Below, one piece after another: positions 35,101-48,332 of a stretch of 64,000 nucleotides of DNA. Both the position numbers and the translations under genes were made by a program. This stretch comes from Cinclus cinclus. Lineage: Eukaryota; Chordata; Aves; Passeriformes; Cinclidae. Location of the stretch: NCBI RefSeq assembly GCF_963662255.1, contig NC_085059.1, forward strand, positions 9,395,234 to 9,459,233, read 5' to 3'. The first letter of the stretch is position 1. Every line of letters starts with the position of its first letter. Below the pieces are notes generated by a model. That model was given only the letters and a program-made list of their open reading frames with translations, ran no database searches and was not told the origin of the DNA.

Positions 35101-36390
35101 AGGTTCATGTTCTCTTTTGCTTTGAACTTTTTAATGTATTTTTCGCTAACAGGGTAGAAACTTCCTCAAAGTTCTTTAGCAGTCAGAACTTTTTGACCTT
35201 TTAACCTAAGATGAGTCAGTACTAAAGGAAACCAGAACAAAGCAGTAAGCTGACATGGTAACTTATGCTTTATCTCAGATTTTGATTGACTATGTTAATT
35301 CAAGGTCAATATAGATTATTAATGCTTTCAAGTCAATAAATTTTGACCTGTTAGACATGTACATAAATGATTTTCCATCATACTGAGAATTCAAAGTGTC
35401 TGTATGAATCAGTGGTTTGTAGCAGCTTTTAAACAGAAGGCGGTACTGATTCAACCTATACTGATACTGATCTATGAAAATTAGCTGGAGTGGAATTTTT
35501 AAAGTCTCAGGGAACATGAAATTTGCATGTGTAAACTGAGTGTTTATTGCTAACTATTTTGAAGACATTCAGTCATCAATACTGCATTCCAAACATACTT
35601 AAAGCCCTCCTTAGATTTAGTACCTCTGTAAGATGTTTCATGTGTTGACTTGTGCATTTTCTATGTGTAATTCTAGTGACAACTGGTAAAGGACTGTTCT
35701 GTTTACAAAATCTAATACCTTCTCATGGGAAGCAAAGTCAGTGCAGTTTATTACAGGTGTATCTGTATGACAACCCCACCATATGATACTAAACCTGTGA
35801 TATCAATGTAACTGAAAAATTGAAAGCTCTAACCCTTTGGTGCTCGTGTACATCTTCCTTTAATTTGTTCTTTCTGTCAGCTCTCTTTTGTGCTCTGAGA
35901 AGGTTCTCACTCCCACTCCAGATTATTCTCCAGTCTCTGTAGTTGTCCTCTTCACTTGGATCTCATTACCTACTAGAATTTGGATGCAGCAAGTCCACTT
36001 AGATTAAGGCAGTACTCTGTGAACATAAGGATAACCACTATCTTTGAAAAAATGGATGATCCTCTTAATATCAGGGTCAAGACAACACAGAGCAATTAAA
36101 AGGACATATTCATTATATGAGTCATTGAGAATGTAATGAACTGCAAAGTCATGGTGCCTTGGAAGACAAATTTCTCAAATTCATGTCTGGTAATTAGAGA
36201 ACAAGTCCCTTCTTCTATTATTATTACCAGGCAGCATTACTGATTCCACAAGATATTTTCATAGTGCTTAAATTCCCTGAGTAATACTCAAAACTCACAC
36301 CAGATTAGTATTCTGTGTTTTGTTCTTCATAACATTTGTCTCAGCAGGGTAATGAATAACTGAAATAATTAGTGAATCCTTTTGCCTTTG
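32111..36390. other. No gene recognised
   Basis: AT-rich sequence. A GC-neutral frame of 87 codons (33171-33434) is unassigned. The block at about 34130-34260 is rich in TAATT-type homeodomain sites. No LTR or CR1 end was seen. Confidence 0.5.
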
Positions 36391-36660
36391 CAATAAAAGC
36401 AGCATGATCTCTACCCAATGTACAAAGAACATCCATCAAAATGAATGCAATGGCCTTGACAGGAAGAAAGGCCAACTGCATCCTGGTGTGTCCAGCCTTC
36501 CTGCCCGTGTCAGCTGCATACCAAAGTGTGTAGTTCTGGAAATAATCCACAAGAGAGAGAATTGTGGCTCCCCAGCCTTCAAGTGTATGATAAGGCCTTG
36601 TTAAAGGGATGTCTGGGCTCCCCAGGGTGACACAGTTGATGCTGGTCACTGGTCACCCCC
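36391..36660. repeat. Possible diverged CR1-like fragment
   Basis: AAAGGCCAACTGCATCCTGG followed by a CAGCTGCAT...TTCTGG layout loosely resembles the CR1 RT C-terminal coding region in sense. A 102-codon frame exists on the opposite strand, without a known domain. The resemblance is weak. Confidence 0.25.
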
Positions 36661-39600
36661 ATAAACACATCTGAAGAACAAGGATCTGTCTCTGAAGCAT
36701 TTGCAAATGAAAGAATATACAGACCTTAGTATATTAGATGGTGATATGTAAGGAGTAATTCCTATGTTAAAGCAGTATCTAAAGAAAAAGAGGGGAAAAT
36801 GAAACTCCAAGCCTGAGGCTGTCCTATTAGAGTTTTTTTTCCTCAAGAACCTCCATTCTGGAGCAGACCACTCAAACAATTGAAGTGAGATAAGTAAGTA
36901 CAAGATAAAGTACCATTGGGCAGTAATCTATTATAAGATCAATAGTTCATGGGAGGTATGTTAGGATTAATGCTTAGAAATTGGCAGAGCTGCCTGGATT
37001 GTTTAGCAAATTTGGAAAGCCTCATTTTGTGGAAGTGTATGACAAGATATATTTAAAGAGAGTTCAAGTCACAGATTGCTTTATTCTTATTATGGCATTC
37101 TTTTTGTAGTAATATCTTTTGGTATAATATTTAATCTAATATTTATGCATTTTGGAACAAATCAAAAGATAGGCAATTAACAGTTTGATTAATTAGCAGT
37201 TAGTGCTAGGGGTGAGTAGTTCTTGGCATGGTAAGAGACTTTCAAGTTCTTCTAGTTTCATAGGTGGATGTATTCTTGCATGAACTAGTACTTTCTCAGA
37301 AAGTGTCTAATATCTGTGCACCTGGATATGTTTTGTTGTTTGTATTATTAATCACTGAATATCAAATTACTTGAAAAGCTGTAAGACTTGCTCTGGAAAG
37401 ACCTGTTTTCTCCCTAGAGTATGGTTTGGGCTTGTTTTAGGGATTATTCTTTCATTGTATCCATCTCCTTCAAGGTCATTTTGTCAGGAATCTGTGTACC
37501 AGAAAAAAGCCTTCATGGAAGGTTGCTGAGAAGAGAAATAGAGGCAGATGTTTTGCAGCATGAGACATGGGAAGGAAATATAGGTGAACAGGCAGGACAT
37601 ATTATGCCCCATGCAGATGTCTCCTTGATGGAGAGCTGTTTCCCTGGATATGATGAATAATTTGAGTTATAGATTAATTCAGTGGCCAATGAAAAGATTT
37701 CCCTCTTGAACTGCCAGAGTAGTGGACTGTTGCCTCTGAAACAGTGCTCTAAAGCCTTTTGATCTGAAAAGATGTGCTTATTATTTGTGTTTCTCAGGTG
37801 GAAGAAGATTCTCTATCACTGCTGCCAATGTATTCATGCGTTATTTCATTCACTACTGCTCTGACTATTTTATTCACTATGACTCCTGCCATATAGTCCT
37901 CCTGTAAAATAAGGTACTTATTTCAGACTGGTAAAAAGCAGGGTTGGCGCTGTGTAAAAGGTGCAAAAATTTGATTAGGAGTATCATGAAGTGTGAGAGT
38001 CTCCAATAGGAAAAATAATACCTATGAAACAAACATATGTTTGTACTTGATTAGTAAAAAAGAATAGTTTCTTCAGTGAGTCACTGTTCTTCACAAGCAT
38101 GTGGGTGATAGAAGTTTCATGGTTATGATGTAAAACCCAGAAGCATTCAAACTACTTACTACAAAAGAGGAAATTCTGCAATTCATTTTTTCCCCCCAGT
38201 GTAGTTATCAGCAGCACATAGTTCAATTATCATGGGCATTATATAAAACAATTACTTTCTTGGAACTATTTTGAGTACAAATGAAATAATTTATCTAGAA
38301 AGAAATTACACATTCTTAGGATCAAATAATTCCATTTTTTTTTGTGAACGAGAAGCACCTTGTGAAGTAAAAACACCTCTTAAAGAGCTGGTCTCAAATT
38401 ATTCCTATGGCTTGGTCCAACCCCTGGTGAAGTCAGTGAGAAGTCTCTGGTTGAGACTCCCAGAAAACTAGATACAACAGTGCATCTCAACTGAGTGTTT
38501 CTGCAAAAGAGGGGTTGTTTAGTGTGTAGAAAAAGGAGAATGGGTACTAAAGGAGGAAGAGAGTGAGTTGATAAAGAGCACAATGTAACAAGACAATGAA
38601 ATATCAAAACAATTCCAGCATTTCAGACCTATGGAGCAGGATACTGCATCCTGCCTATTCATTTCAGCTGCTTGGCCTTACCTAGTCATCTGCTCCATTT
38701 AACTTGGTGGGGCACATGGCATTAGCTGTCTTTAATTTGGTCATTGTGTCTGTTTCACAATATCCAAGCAATATTTCCAAAGGTAAAATCCTATCTTATC
38801 TTGATAGGGTATTTTGGAGGTGTTGAGCCAAGCACAATGTGATTACCTATCCTAAGAGCAGATGTGGATACCCTCCCCAGCACACACTGCATAATTCCTA
38901 GGGGACATTGTAGACATTACATGTTGCGGATAGGAGGGAAATTTGGCCTCAGAAACATGCTAAAGGATGTATTAATTAAGGGGTACAAAAATGTAATGTA
39001 AATTCTGTGTTGGCAAAGTGATTTGAGTGACTTGTATGTTGTCCACTTCACTTGTATGAGTTGGCCACATACCAGGATTGGCAGGATTAGCCAAACCTGC
39101 CTTCTTTGAACAGCAGCTTCAATTTAGGCATCACAATGGTTTTATTTCCTGATGTTCCTAGGGAAGATGATTAACTCACATCCCTGAGCGGGAATCTTTG
39201 GACAGTTCAGACCATGTCTTGCTTTCCTAATTGTATAGATCTGTCTGAGTGCCAGGCAGTAAAAAGGTTTAAACTGTCCTGCCCTTATTTGTTACATTGT
39301 AACAAACCTGAAAAGGGAGATGTTTTATATTTTCAACTTCCAAGATCAAAATACCTGTTTAATAACTTGAAGTTCTGCCATCTCTTTTTGATCTGTTATC
39401 CCTTAGTTGCCTTGAAAATAATCAATGCATATCGTAGAAGCCCCAGTCACGGTGTGATGACTGACATTCTAAAATTGCTTAGCAAAATTACTGAACTCAG
39501 TGGGCTCTGTTTCTGTTGTCTTTTACACAGGCAAATGCTGTTGGCCCACTAATCCAGACATGCTCAGGAAAGGGAAAGTTTCTTTACCTTCCTGAACACA

Positions 39601-41694
39601 TGTCCTTTGCAATCATTTAATGGAGATTTTTACCTGCTTTCCTGATAGTTATAGATCAAAGCTATTGCTTTATCATTTCTTTGCTGGCACAAAACACATC
39701 TTTGATTAGGATTTTAAGATATAATGCTAAACATTTGAGGTTAGTAAAAAAATTTCTGGGACATGTGGATGAACTGAAAAATTGAGATAAATGGTGTCAC
39801 CTTTAATAAATGCATTCCAAATGTAAAGGATTGCAAAATGTAAAGGATAGCTACGCAGTTGATACAATCAAGCTTGTCCAATGTAATAGTGTTTTTAACA
39901 AGATTTGGGACCTAAAATTGATATAGCTGTAATTAAAGTTCTGCATATTCATCTACCATGGCACGCACACATCTGTTATTAAGTCTGCTTTACCAAAAAG
40001 CTGAAGATATACACTCTGAAATACATTTCTTTTTAAAGTCATATATATTTATTCCAAGTAGGGAATATCAGACAGCTCCTGCAGGGAATGTGACTGGATT
40101 TGGCAAATTATACAATGTACCTAAAACTTTTATTTCATTTGTTAGCTACTGGTGATCATTCACCTGTATAGCTTTTCCTGTTGTATTTATAAAACTGTGA
40201 TTAATATGATATAAAATTGTATTCTGTTTATGTTAACTGAAAGAAGATCATGCTTATCGTTTGAATGCATTTCTCTATGCAAGCTTTCTGTAACTTTCTA
40301 CCCTCTTACTTCATTCCCTAGTTTGCAGAAATGTATTTTCTGTTCTGTCCGCTTCCATTTCACATTTTCTTTGCTATGCCTGCTTTCTTATTCAGAATAA
40401 ATAACCATTATGCTCTGCAGTCATCTAACTTCATTTATATTGGGAATTAATACAGTATACCTCCAGGCTGTCTTCTCACTAGCCAGAACAGAAAAGGAGC
40501 CTGGCTTCAGCTCCTAATGAATCATTCCTTTTTGGGAGAAATACAAAGTGCAGTTCACTGAAATTCCATTAAAATCTTAGATATCCATTAAAAGTGCAAG
40601 TGCAAGTGTAATACATTTAAATGCAGAATGGAAGACAGACTGGGCATATGAAAAATGAATGAGCACTTACAGAAATTATTGTGCTCATTTTAAAACTTCT
40701 GAAGGTTGCTCTGGAAGAACTCCAAATGTTGTAACCACAACCATCTCTCCGTTTTCAATACTATGCCCTATCACAGTCACAAACTGGAAATGGGGAAACT
40801 CACTTTTAGAATCACCCCGCTGCAGCCTGAATATTGCATCACCCCAGGTCCATCTGCATGGTCATCTTTCCTCTGGGTTGGTCCTGTTAGTGTTGCCTCT
40901 AACTCCTTATTTGTACTGGAGACGCTATCTTAATATAGTTTTAAGATTTCAAGACCATTTTTAGCTTAAAAAAAAAATCTGAAATATAATTTCTGTTTTC
41001 TACCCCCATCTGTGAGCATAAGACAAGTTATATTTCTCTCGATTAATTTCTGGTTTTCCCCCTTTATAATGGTGCTACTGTTAGGTAAGTGGTCTAGTAG
41101 AAACTCTATAGGATATACCAGTAAGATTTCAGATTCCCCTTCCATATGGTTGATAAATTTGTTTTTAAGACTGGAATTTTAGTCTTTTGTTCAGAGTGAA
41201 GCTTTCAATATTCTAAGCTACTAATTTAAACAATAATAGACTGCTATTGTTTTCCTAGTCCCTTATACCTGGTAAGGAAATTTTTGATGACTATGAGGCA
41301 GAGAAAGTGAAGATACAGAATGTTGATCATTTAGAGGAAAAAATTTTGCCCCACAGAAAACATTTTCATTAATTCCTCACCTGAAAGAAAACAAGGAAAA
41401 GGTTTGTTTTTTTTTTCTTCGTTCAATTTTGAAATTTAGACCAAAATATCAAATTGATTTCTTTCTGTCTGTCCTGTCAATGGCAAGTGTCTGGAAGTGA
41501 CTCGAGGTTGGCAGTCATTATGTCTACAGAAGTTTCTAACAGATATATACATATACACATATATAGTTATATGGAATATGTTATTCAACATTCATTCATA
41601 TAATTCTAAGTTGCAAGATGAAATACTCTTATTTGTCAAAATAAAGGCTCCTCTCTAGTGCTGAAATACAAAATACTCTCGGGGATGGTGCTGT
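36661..41694. other. No gene recognised
   Basis: AT-rich noncoding DNA. The longest frame (39214-39552, + strand, 112 codons) is Cys/Leu-rich and unassigned; chance is the likely reason. A small direct repeat of ATGTAAAGGAT occurs at about 39821-39848. Confidence 0.5.
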
Positions 41695-41763
41695 GGCAGG
41701 GCCAGCAGTTGAACTTGATAATTTTGGGTCCATTCCAACTCAGCTTATTCTGTGATTCTGTGA
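41695..41763 (+). mobile_element. CR1 3'-tail fragment
   Basis: GTTGAACTTGATAATTTTGG, then CCATTCCAACTCAG and the terminal TATTCTGTGATTCTGTGA are the CR1 3' end in sense orientation, severely 5'-truncated. Confidence 0.85.
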
Positions 41764-42174
41764 ATACCTCCTGAATGGTGTGAGAAGGAAGGAGACAACA
41801 CACAGCAGCTCCTTCCCAGTTCAAAGTTACTTCAAAGAAATTATCACCTGTAACCAACACACTAGAACAGCAAGTAATGAAATAAACCTCTCCTTGTTAT
41901 TTCTTCTGGAGACAAGCTTTGGTTGTAATACTGAAATAATGCTTTATTTAATACAGGAACCTTGTTATTTTATGTGACATTTTAATAAAAATTGAAAGAT
42001 TTTAAATAATTACATTTAATTGCTTAATCATCATTTAATAAAAATCATCTTCAGTGGTAATGATTATCGTTGTCAGTCCTTTTTTCACACATACTTTTAT
42101 ATATATCATATTAATATGAACCTTAATTACTATGCTCATTGAAAACTACATTCTAATTTTCTCTTTTAAATCAG

Positions 42175-42217
42175 CACTATGCCCCAAGTAAGTGATGAAG
42201 CATCTCTTTTGAGACAG
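42175..42217 (+). other. Candidate 43-nt exon
   Basis: A polypyrimidine stretch and CTAAT branch-like site precede TTTTAAATCAG, and the right edge is GACAG|GTAAGC, a near-consensus donor. One frame is open through it (reading TMPQVSDEASLLRQ after one leading base) and ends on a codon boundary. A second donor-like CAA|GTAAGT lies inside. I do not recognise the peptide. Exons this short cannot be told from chance by eye. Confidence 0.2.
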
Positions 42218-43380
42218 GTAAGCAAATCATTTCTATTTACTGGTTATACTTTCAACAAATGTTATAAACAATCATAAACCCTCTAGCTTTATAAATAAAT
42301 TCTGTCTGTTAACCTGTTGTTGATGATCTAACAGCCAGTCGTTCATGCATATACATTAATCTCTAGCATGTAATGTCTTTTCAGTTAGAAGTATTTAAAC
42401 CAAATAAATTCCATGTGGAAGACTTCAAGGGGTTTGAGTCCACTTTTAAATGTTGTCTGAGTCACCACGCTCAGACAGTGTCTGTATTGCAGCTGCTGAA
42501 GCAATGCTGTCTGAGCAGCTGGAAATGGGCACTGGGAGCCAGCGAGCTGCTGGATCCTTGTGGTTTGTTTGGGTTAAGAGAAGCTGCTGAGTGAGAGATT
42601 GGTCCCTGTGGAGTTCTGTGCTATCTCAGTTTGACTGGTCCAGGAACCTAAGCAAGGATGGTTTAAGTTATCTTTGCTGGCGAGGTGCAGCAATAATATA
42701 TCTCATTAATTCCAAGTCTGGAATAATTCCTCAAGCATTAGCAGAGCTTTTTAGGGAAAAGACAAAATAAAAAATGGCAGTGATGAACCCCTTCAGTTTT
42801 CCTCAGTTTCTTAGGGACGATTGTTGAAAAATCTTTTAGGCAGCACAGCTAAGTTTCAGCTTCAAAACAGAAGCAATGTTTGAGTCATGACCCTTCCTAC
42901 ATTTCCTTCTTTGATCCCATTCTGAGCCCTATAGCTGGAGTGGCTCTTAGACCTTCAGAAAGGGGTCTCAGTATCCCTTGGTAGCACATACACAAAACCA
43001 AATTCTCATTTCCATAATACTGATACAAATCATTATTAGGATGGCACAAAGACACAAGTTATCATGGTTAAAAGTTTGGCCAACCACAAACAAAACTTGA
43101 TTTTATATTTTTCCAACATGGAAAAAACCTTAGTGCAAGCAAGGACTAGGCACCATAATTGGGGTGGCATACAGTGTTTGTCACTAAAAAAGTGTTGGTC
43201 GCTTTTTAATTTTATTCTGGAGCATACATACAAGATACACTGCAATGTTGACAGGCAGTTTTGAAGCTTAAAACTCATATTTAAGGTTAGAAGAAAACAG
43301 CACAACTGTGGTTTCATCCCTTTAAGTGAGAATGCTTAAACCAATGATCTAGGGCACTAAGCAGGAAATGGTGAGAAGGG

Positions 43381-43442
43381 ATTTGAAGATTGATCTAGAT
43401 GACCTCAAGAGGGTCCTGTCCAACCAAACTGATCTTGTGGTG
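43381..43442 (+). mobile_element. Diverged CR1 3'-tail fragment
   Basis: ATCTAGATGACCTCAAGAGG followed by GTCCTGTCCAACC and ATCTTGTGG follows the layout of the CR1 3' end in sense, with several mismatches. Confidence 0.5.
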
Positions 43443-44879
43443 AATGAGATGGTTGAAGACTTTAGGGTGTACGAATTTCTTACTAAATGTATAGGTAGGT
43501 AGTGATGAGAGCTACTCCAGTGACCATGGCACTACACAGAGCTGTCAGTGTATGCTCTTCTCTAAACCTGCTCTTACTACTGCAGCAAGCTCACAGGCCA
43601 TACTCAGAGAGGTCTCAGAGTGAAAACAGAATGGCAGGAAGAGGAAGGCAGAGTGAAAGGGAGACAGCAATGGTCATTTGCTGGAATTGTCAGTGATTGC
43701 ATAACCATGGAAAAAGCTCTTCTGAGGCTGATGAAGCTGAAATTCTTATTTATATTCAGCAGCATAAACAGATTTGGGGAACAGCAAATATTGGATGCCA
43801 CCAAGATTTCAGGAGTACTTACTCCTGAATCAGACTCCCGAAAGAGTAAGAATCACTGACTTGCAGATACAGAGGGAGACTAAGGGAAGCAGCTGTCATC
43901 TGCCCTGGCGCAGAAAGAGCTGGTCTTGTTAGTTCTTGACCTACTTGCTATAGCACATAGCCTTACATTCACTCTCTTTCTGAGGAGGTGTCCAAGTCCC
44001 CACCATCTCTCTTTCTCCTCACTATTCCATGCTTACTCAGTATTTGAACCAGTACTAAATATTGGGGTGGGGGGACAGATTAAGCCTGCATTATAATGTT
44101 TCCTAGGAGGTTTGCCAGGTTGGTACTGGATATCAGAAAGTTCTCATAAAAATATCACCATACAAGGTTGTAGTCATTCAACAGGGAGAGAAAAATATAC
44201 ACTCAATTCCTTGGAGTAGCTTTTTATATTACAGCTGTCAGGATTTGTTGCCAAGATTGGAAGTCAGAAGGTTCAGGCCTCCACTAGAAGAGAATAGTAA
44301 TAGCAGCAGCAGAACAAGTTATATCTCTCTTTACCTTTGTGTGTATTTTAAAGAAAAGGAAAGGGAAATAAAATAATGCAAACATACTGAAATGGTTCAT
44401 ACTTGGATGCTTTTCACCTCTTCCCAGCCTGTATTTATGATCAACAAATCCACAACAGTATTAGTTCAGAGAAAACAAATACCTGATGTCATCTCCCTAT
44501 CAGTTCCACAACTCTATTTTATTCTTCTGTGTAGATTTTGTGCTGTTTGTATTTTAGAGATTTCCAGTTGACAGAAAGAAGGAAATGGAAAGATTATTAA
44601 AAAAAAAAAAACAAATTATCACACCCAAGAGATTCATTCCTGTACCAAAAATCCTTGAAAATTCTAGTCCCTTTGGGTCTCTTTTAGAGCCGCAAGGTCT
44701 GTCACTCATTCTCTGCTGTGACCTGGCATTTGAAAGCTTCCAGCTTCCCTCTTGACATCTCCCACTCTGTTAAACTTGTTCAGCTGTATTTCCTTCACAA
44801 TAATGTTTGGCCCTGAGGAACTCATTCTTTTTATACCTGTATTTAACTTAAACCATTTAAGCTCTGGTTTTCTGTGAAA

Positions 44880-45210
44880 TCTGCTGCATTTTTTTCTCTG
44901 TGATCAAACATTATTTAATTAATGCTAAAAGTCTGTTAGTAAAATTCAGTGGGATTCTCTCAATTTTCCCTGAAATGCCATATTAAATGGGAAGAGGTCT
45001 TATTATGCAACCTTATTTAAAGTATGCTAATGAAGATGAGTTCTCCACTAAAATATGCGTTTTCCAAATTATCAGGCAGAAGCATTCTGTATGAAGTCGT
45101 TTGTTTTCTTTCACATTTTAAATTAAAATTTAATTGGAGCTTGGTCAAAATTGTCTGAAATTGAAGACTCTCTTCCCAGCAATAACTTAATTAAAAACAA
45201 ATTAGTGGAG
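44880..45210. promoter_or_regulatory. Homeodomain/POU-site-rich block, candidate conserved element
   Basis: The stretch contains many TAATTAAT, ATTTAATT, TTAATTAAAA and octamer-like ATGCTAATG sites in a repeat-free context. This is the look of many vertebrate conserved noncoding enhancers, but no conservation data are available here. Confidence 0.2.
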
Positions 45211-47266
45211 AGTGGGAGATGCAGAAATGGAAGATGTTCTGTCCTCTAGGAAAAGAAGAAAACCAGTCAGGTACAGTAAGAAGGAGAGGAAAAGAAAATA
45301 CAGTGGGTGCTGCTGTTTGGATATATTTCCTTTTCTGATTTTTGATACAAAGTTTGACTTGCTTAAAAAAACCCTTTGCATTTTTGTTGGTGGCCTTCTT
45401 TTCCTCATCCTTTGAAGGTTAAATACTTTTGGGTTGTAGTTTAGACAAGTGTCGACAGATGATGGACAAGGGCCCCTCAAAGCAGCAGCTACAGTGGACT
45501 CCAGCCAAGGAAGGCAGCAGGAGGACAGAAAAACGGAGTGAGCTGAGCAGATCAGGACATAAAGGAAAGCAGACAGTGGACTATGTTGAGTTCTTAGGGC
45601 AAGAACAGATCTGATACCTCCTGCCTCCTAAGAAAGGAAAGGTTAGAATGGGTGACAAGGAGCCTTACAGGGCATCGTGGGACATCAGTTAGAAAAATTA
45701 GAAGCACAGCTGCATACACATCTCTGGTATTCCATGAATACAGATGCCTTCTCAAAGGACAACTCATAGCAGGAACTTTTTTCTCTCTCTCTGTCTCATA
45801 TATAAGGAATCCCTATTGGAGCCTGAGATTAGGTAGGTAGGATAGAGAGTAATCTCAGCATAGGTGTTGGTGCTTTGTTTTACTGACCATCTCTATGAAT
45901 TTTGGTGCTGTTATATTCTTGTGAACACACAGGTAATCATCACATTGGTAAACATAGACTGCAGTTATCAAGTAGCACAGAGTTTGCTGAGCTTGCCGGA
46001 ATTTAATATGTCACAGAGAAGAAAAGTGAATTACTGGTCAGGCAATTAGGAAATAAATTCTTCTAGGTAGTTGACAGCAGAATTGTGCTCTGTAGATGCA
46101 GAGCCTACAGTAAACCTTATGAAAAAGATTTATATTTGAGTATGAAGTCAAAGTAATATAAAGTTATTGGGCTGCCTAACAGATCAACACAGATAGCTAC
46201 TAGATATATATTTATGCAGCCTGTTACCCTTTCCATTTGAACAAAGAGGGATTTAAGTTCCTCTTTTGATCGCTTAAGGAGAAGTGGTTTCCCAGGAGGT
46301 CTCATTAAAATGGATTGTTTCGGCATTTCTCACATATTTCTTTAGCAGGTCTTTTACTGGTTGTAGAAATCTCAGTGATGACAGAGGAAACCAGAGGAGA
46401 TTTCAGCAATATTGTGCCTATTTAATTAATCTTGGTGGTGTGCTGGAACTGCATATCTACAGGGGTAAAAATAAAAATAAAACAGGAAGTTTTTGTTTAG
46501 AAATTGCCCATCCAGAAGTATCTCAGGATATCTCATGCAATGTAAGTACACTCTGAAAAAGTTATAAATGTAGTAATTGAGCCACTATGAAAATAAAGAG
46601 GAAGAAAATGAAACCAAAAGATAATTATTTTGCACCATCAAATGCAACATTTTGACACGAAACAGATCTCTGCTTTATAAAGTTGTTTCCAAGGAAAACA
46701 CCAGAGCCTGCAAAGATGCAGATGTGTATGACAGCTTAAAGTCCTTGTATGGCACCCATGCCTAGAAGGCCCAATTGAGACAGATGCTGTGCTCTTCCAG
46801 GCACTGTATGAACAAAACAAATGATCTGTTTCTTTACAAAAGATGATGACCCTAGTTCTTCAAAATTTTCATTAAGAATTTATATGATTATGTAAAGGCA
46901 GCAGTCCCCTAACAGTTCAAAAGCAAATAATTGAAGAATGAGGATCTGAAGGCACACTTCTTTCCTAAAAGCAATAGAATGTAAACCTCACTCATTCATA
47001 AATGCTGTGCCCGTCTGAACAAGATTTCTGCCTTTCTGTAATTGGGGTAGTGCTACTTTTACTCACAGCTGGTAAGCTACCAAAAGCAATTTCAATCAAT
47101 TAGTCTGCCTTTCTGTATGAGATACTTAAATTTCATGTGCTAGTTTCTGAACCAAAGCCAATCTATAATTTATTTGAACTAAATCACTGTTCCCTCAACT
47201 TCCTTTGTAGGCCCTTTAGAATAGTGTCCAGAGTAGCTGCTGACTCTTAAGTAGGAATATAGGCTA
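45211..47266. other. No gene recognised
   Basis: A 62-codon frame with ATG at 45227 in good context encodes a Lys/Arg-rich N-terminus and a hydrophobic C-terminal tail; no homologue is known to me and it may be chance. Other frames are short. Confidence 0.45.
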
Positions 47267-47631
47267 TGTCAATAAGGTCTCTTCTCGCCGAAATCCCCCT
47301 GCTCTCCCTGACCTGCCTTGGCTAGCTCCGGGTCAGAGATGAGGGGTTTTCAGCATGTACAAAGGTAAAAGACCAAAGGAGGCGCTCCTTCCCGGGATGA
47401 CCCAAGCTCATTACCCTGAAGGGTTCCAGGGCCAGAGTGAGGGATTGTGGGCAACGCGGGGCTTTTTCAAACCTCGGTAAGGGGCGGAGCAACCCTGGTC
47501 ACAGCCAATCAGGGCTGGTCGGGGGAAGGGGAGGGGTTAAGGGGAGGTATGAACCACGCTACAGACCGAGAGGGGGAAATGGGATAAACCATTTTCAGTG
47601 CAATATAAAACCATGAATGTGCGTTACAACT
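47267..47631 (-). mobile_element. Solo LTR related to the one at 21521
   Basis: The right about 100 bases (47535-47631) match 21870-21989 at over 90% by eye, sharing GAACCACGCT, GACCGAGAGGGGGAAATGGG and ACCATTTTCAGTGCAA. An inverted CCAAT box (CAGCCAATCAGG) lies at about 47501-47512. The left part differs and has no AATAAA on the - strand, so the left end (TG at 47267) is uncertain and no target duplication was found. Confidence 0.65.
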
Positions 47632-47663
47632 CCTAGTTTAGAATGAACTCCTAGTTTAGAATG
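47628..47663. repeat. 18-bp tandem duplication at the LTR edge
   Basis: AACTCCTAGTTTAGAATG occurs twice in tandem with no mismatch, beginning in the last bases of the LTR, followed by a further AAC. Confidence 0.95.
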
Positions 47664-48282
47664 AACTTGTTTATGTACCTCCACTAGCAGGGCTGTGAAG
47701 GCCTAGGGATTAAAAATGCTTTTTATTTTTTTTTTAAGAATATAATGCTTGTTGTACTCAAGATATTTGGGGGCAATATCCCCATTTTGCTTCTAAGATG
47801 ACACTGGCAAAACATTGATTTTCTTTGAGACAGAGACTTTCAGGTTATTTTGGCACTGCTGGGAATATTTGTCAGAATATATTTGACAGAAGCTGGTCTG
47901 TGTTGCTGAGTTAAAGCTAAGAAGAGTTTAGGGAATTGTAGGTGGGTAAACTGAAGACTGAGTAAGCATTTCCAGCTGAGAGTTAGTATTAGGTAAGGAG
48001 CTTGTGCCATGAAAAACTAGAAAAATACAGCACTCAAAGCAAGTGATAGATATCGCTTGAATTCAGTGAGATGAATTCAGACATCATCTGAGCTGGAAGC
48101 TTAAGAACATAAGCCATTAGAGAGCAATGGAACCTTCACGGAAAAGCAGGAAATCTTAAGGCACATGGCTGGAAGAAAAGTCTGGTTATGCTTCATCTAG
48201 TACAGAATCAGCTGCAATAATGAGAAAGGGTGAGCACATTGAAGAAATCTGCAGGATACATGTCTGTCTTCTTTTATATGTG

Positions 48283-48332
48283 CATATATTATATATATTT
48301 AAAAGATATAGTATATAGTATAAAAGATACAC
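48283..48332. repeat. TA-rich short repeat
   Basis: ATATATTATATATATTT followed by GATATAGTATATAGTATAAAAGATA imperfect units. Confidence 0.8.

Larger units (their letters stand above)
41764..44879. other. No gene recognised apart from a candidate exon and CR1 tail
   Basis: AT-rich sequence. Apart from the two features listed separately, only short unassigned frames are present. An A-run lies at about 44599-44610. Confidence 0.5.

Noticed and set aside
45227..45415. 62-codon frame with basic N-terminus and hydrophobic tail
   Set aside because: No homologue known to me and length within chance; listed only in a region note.
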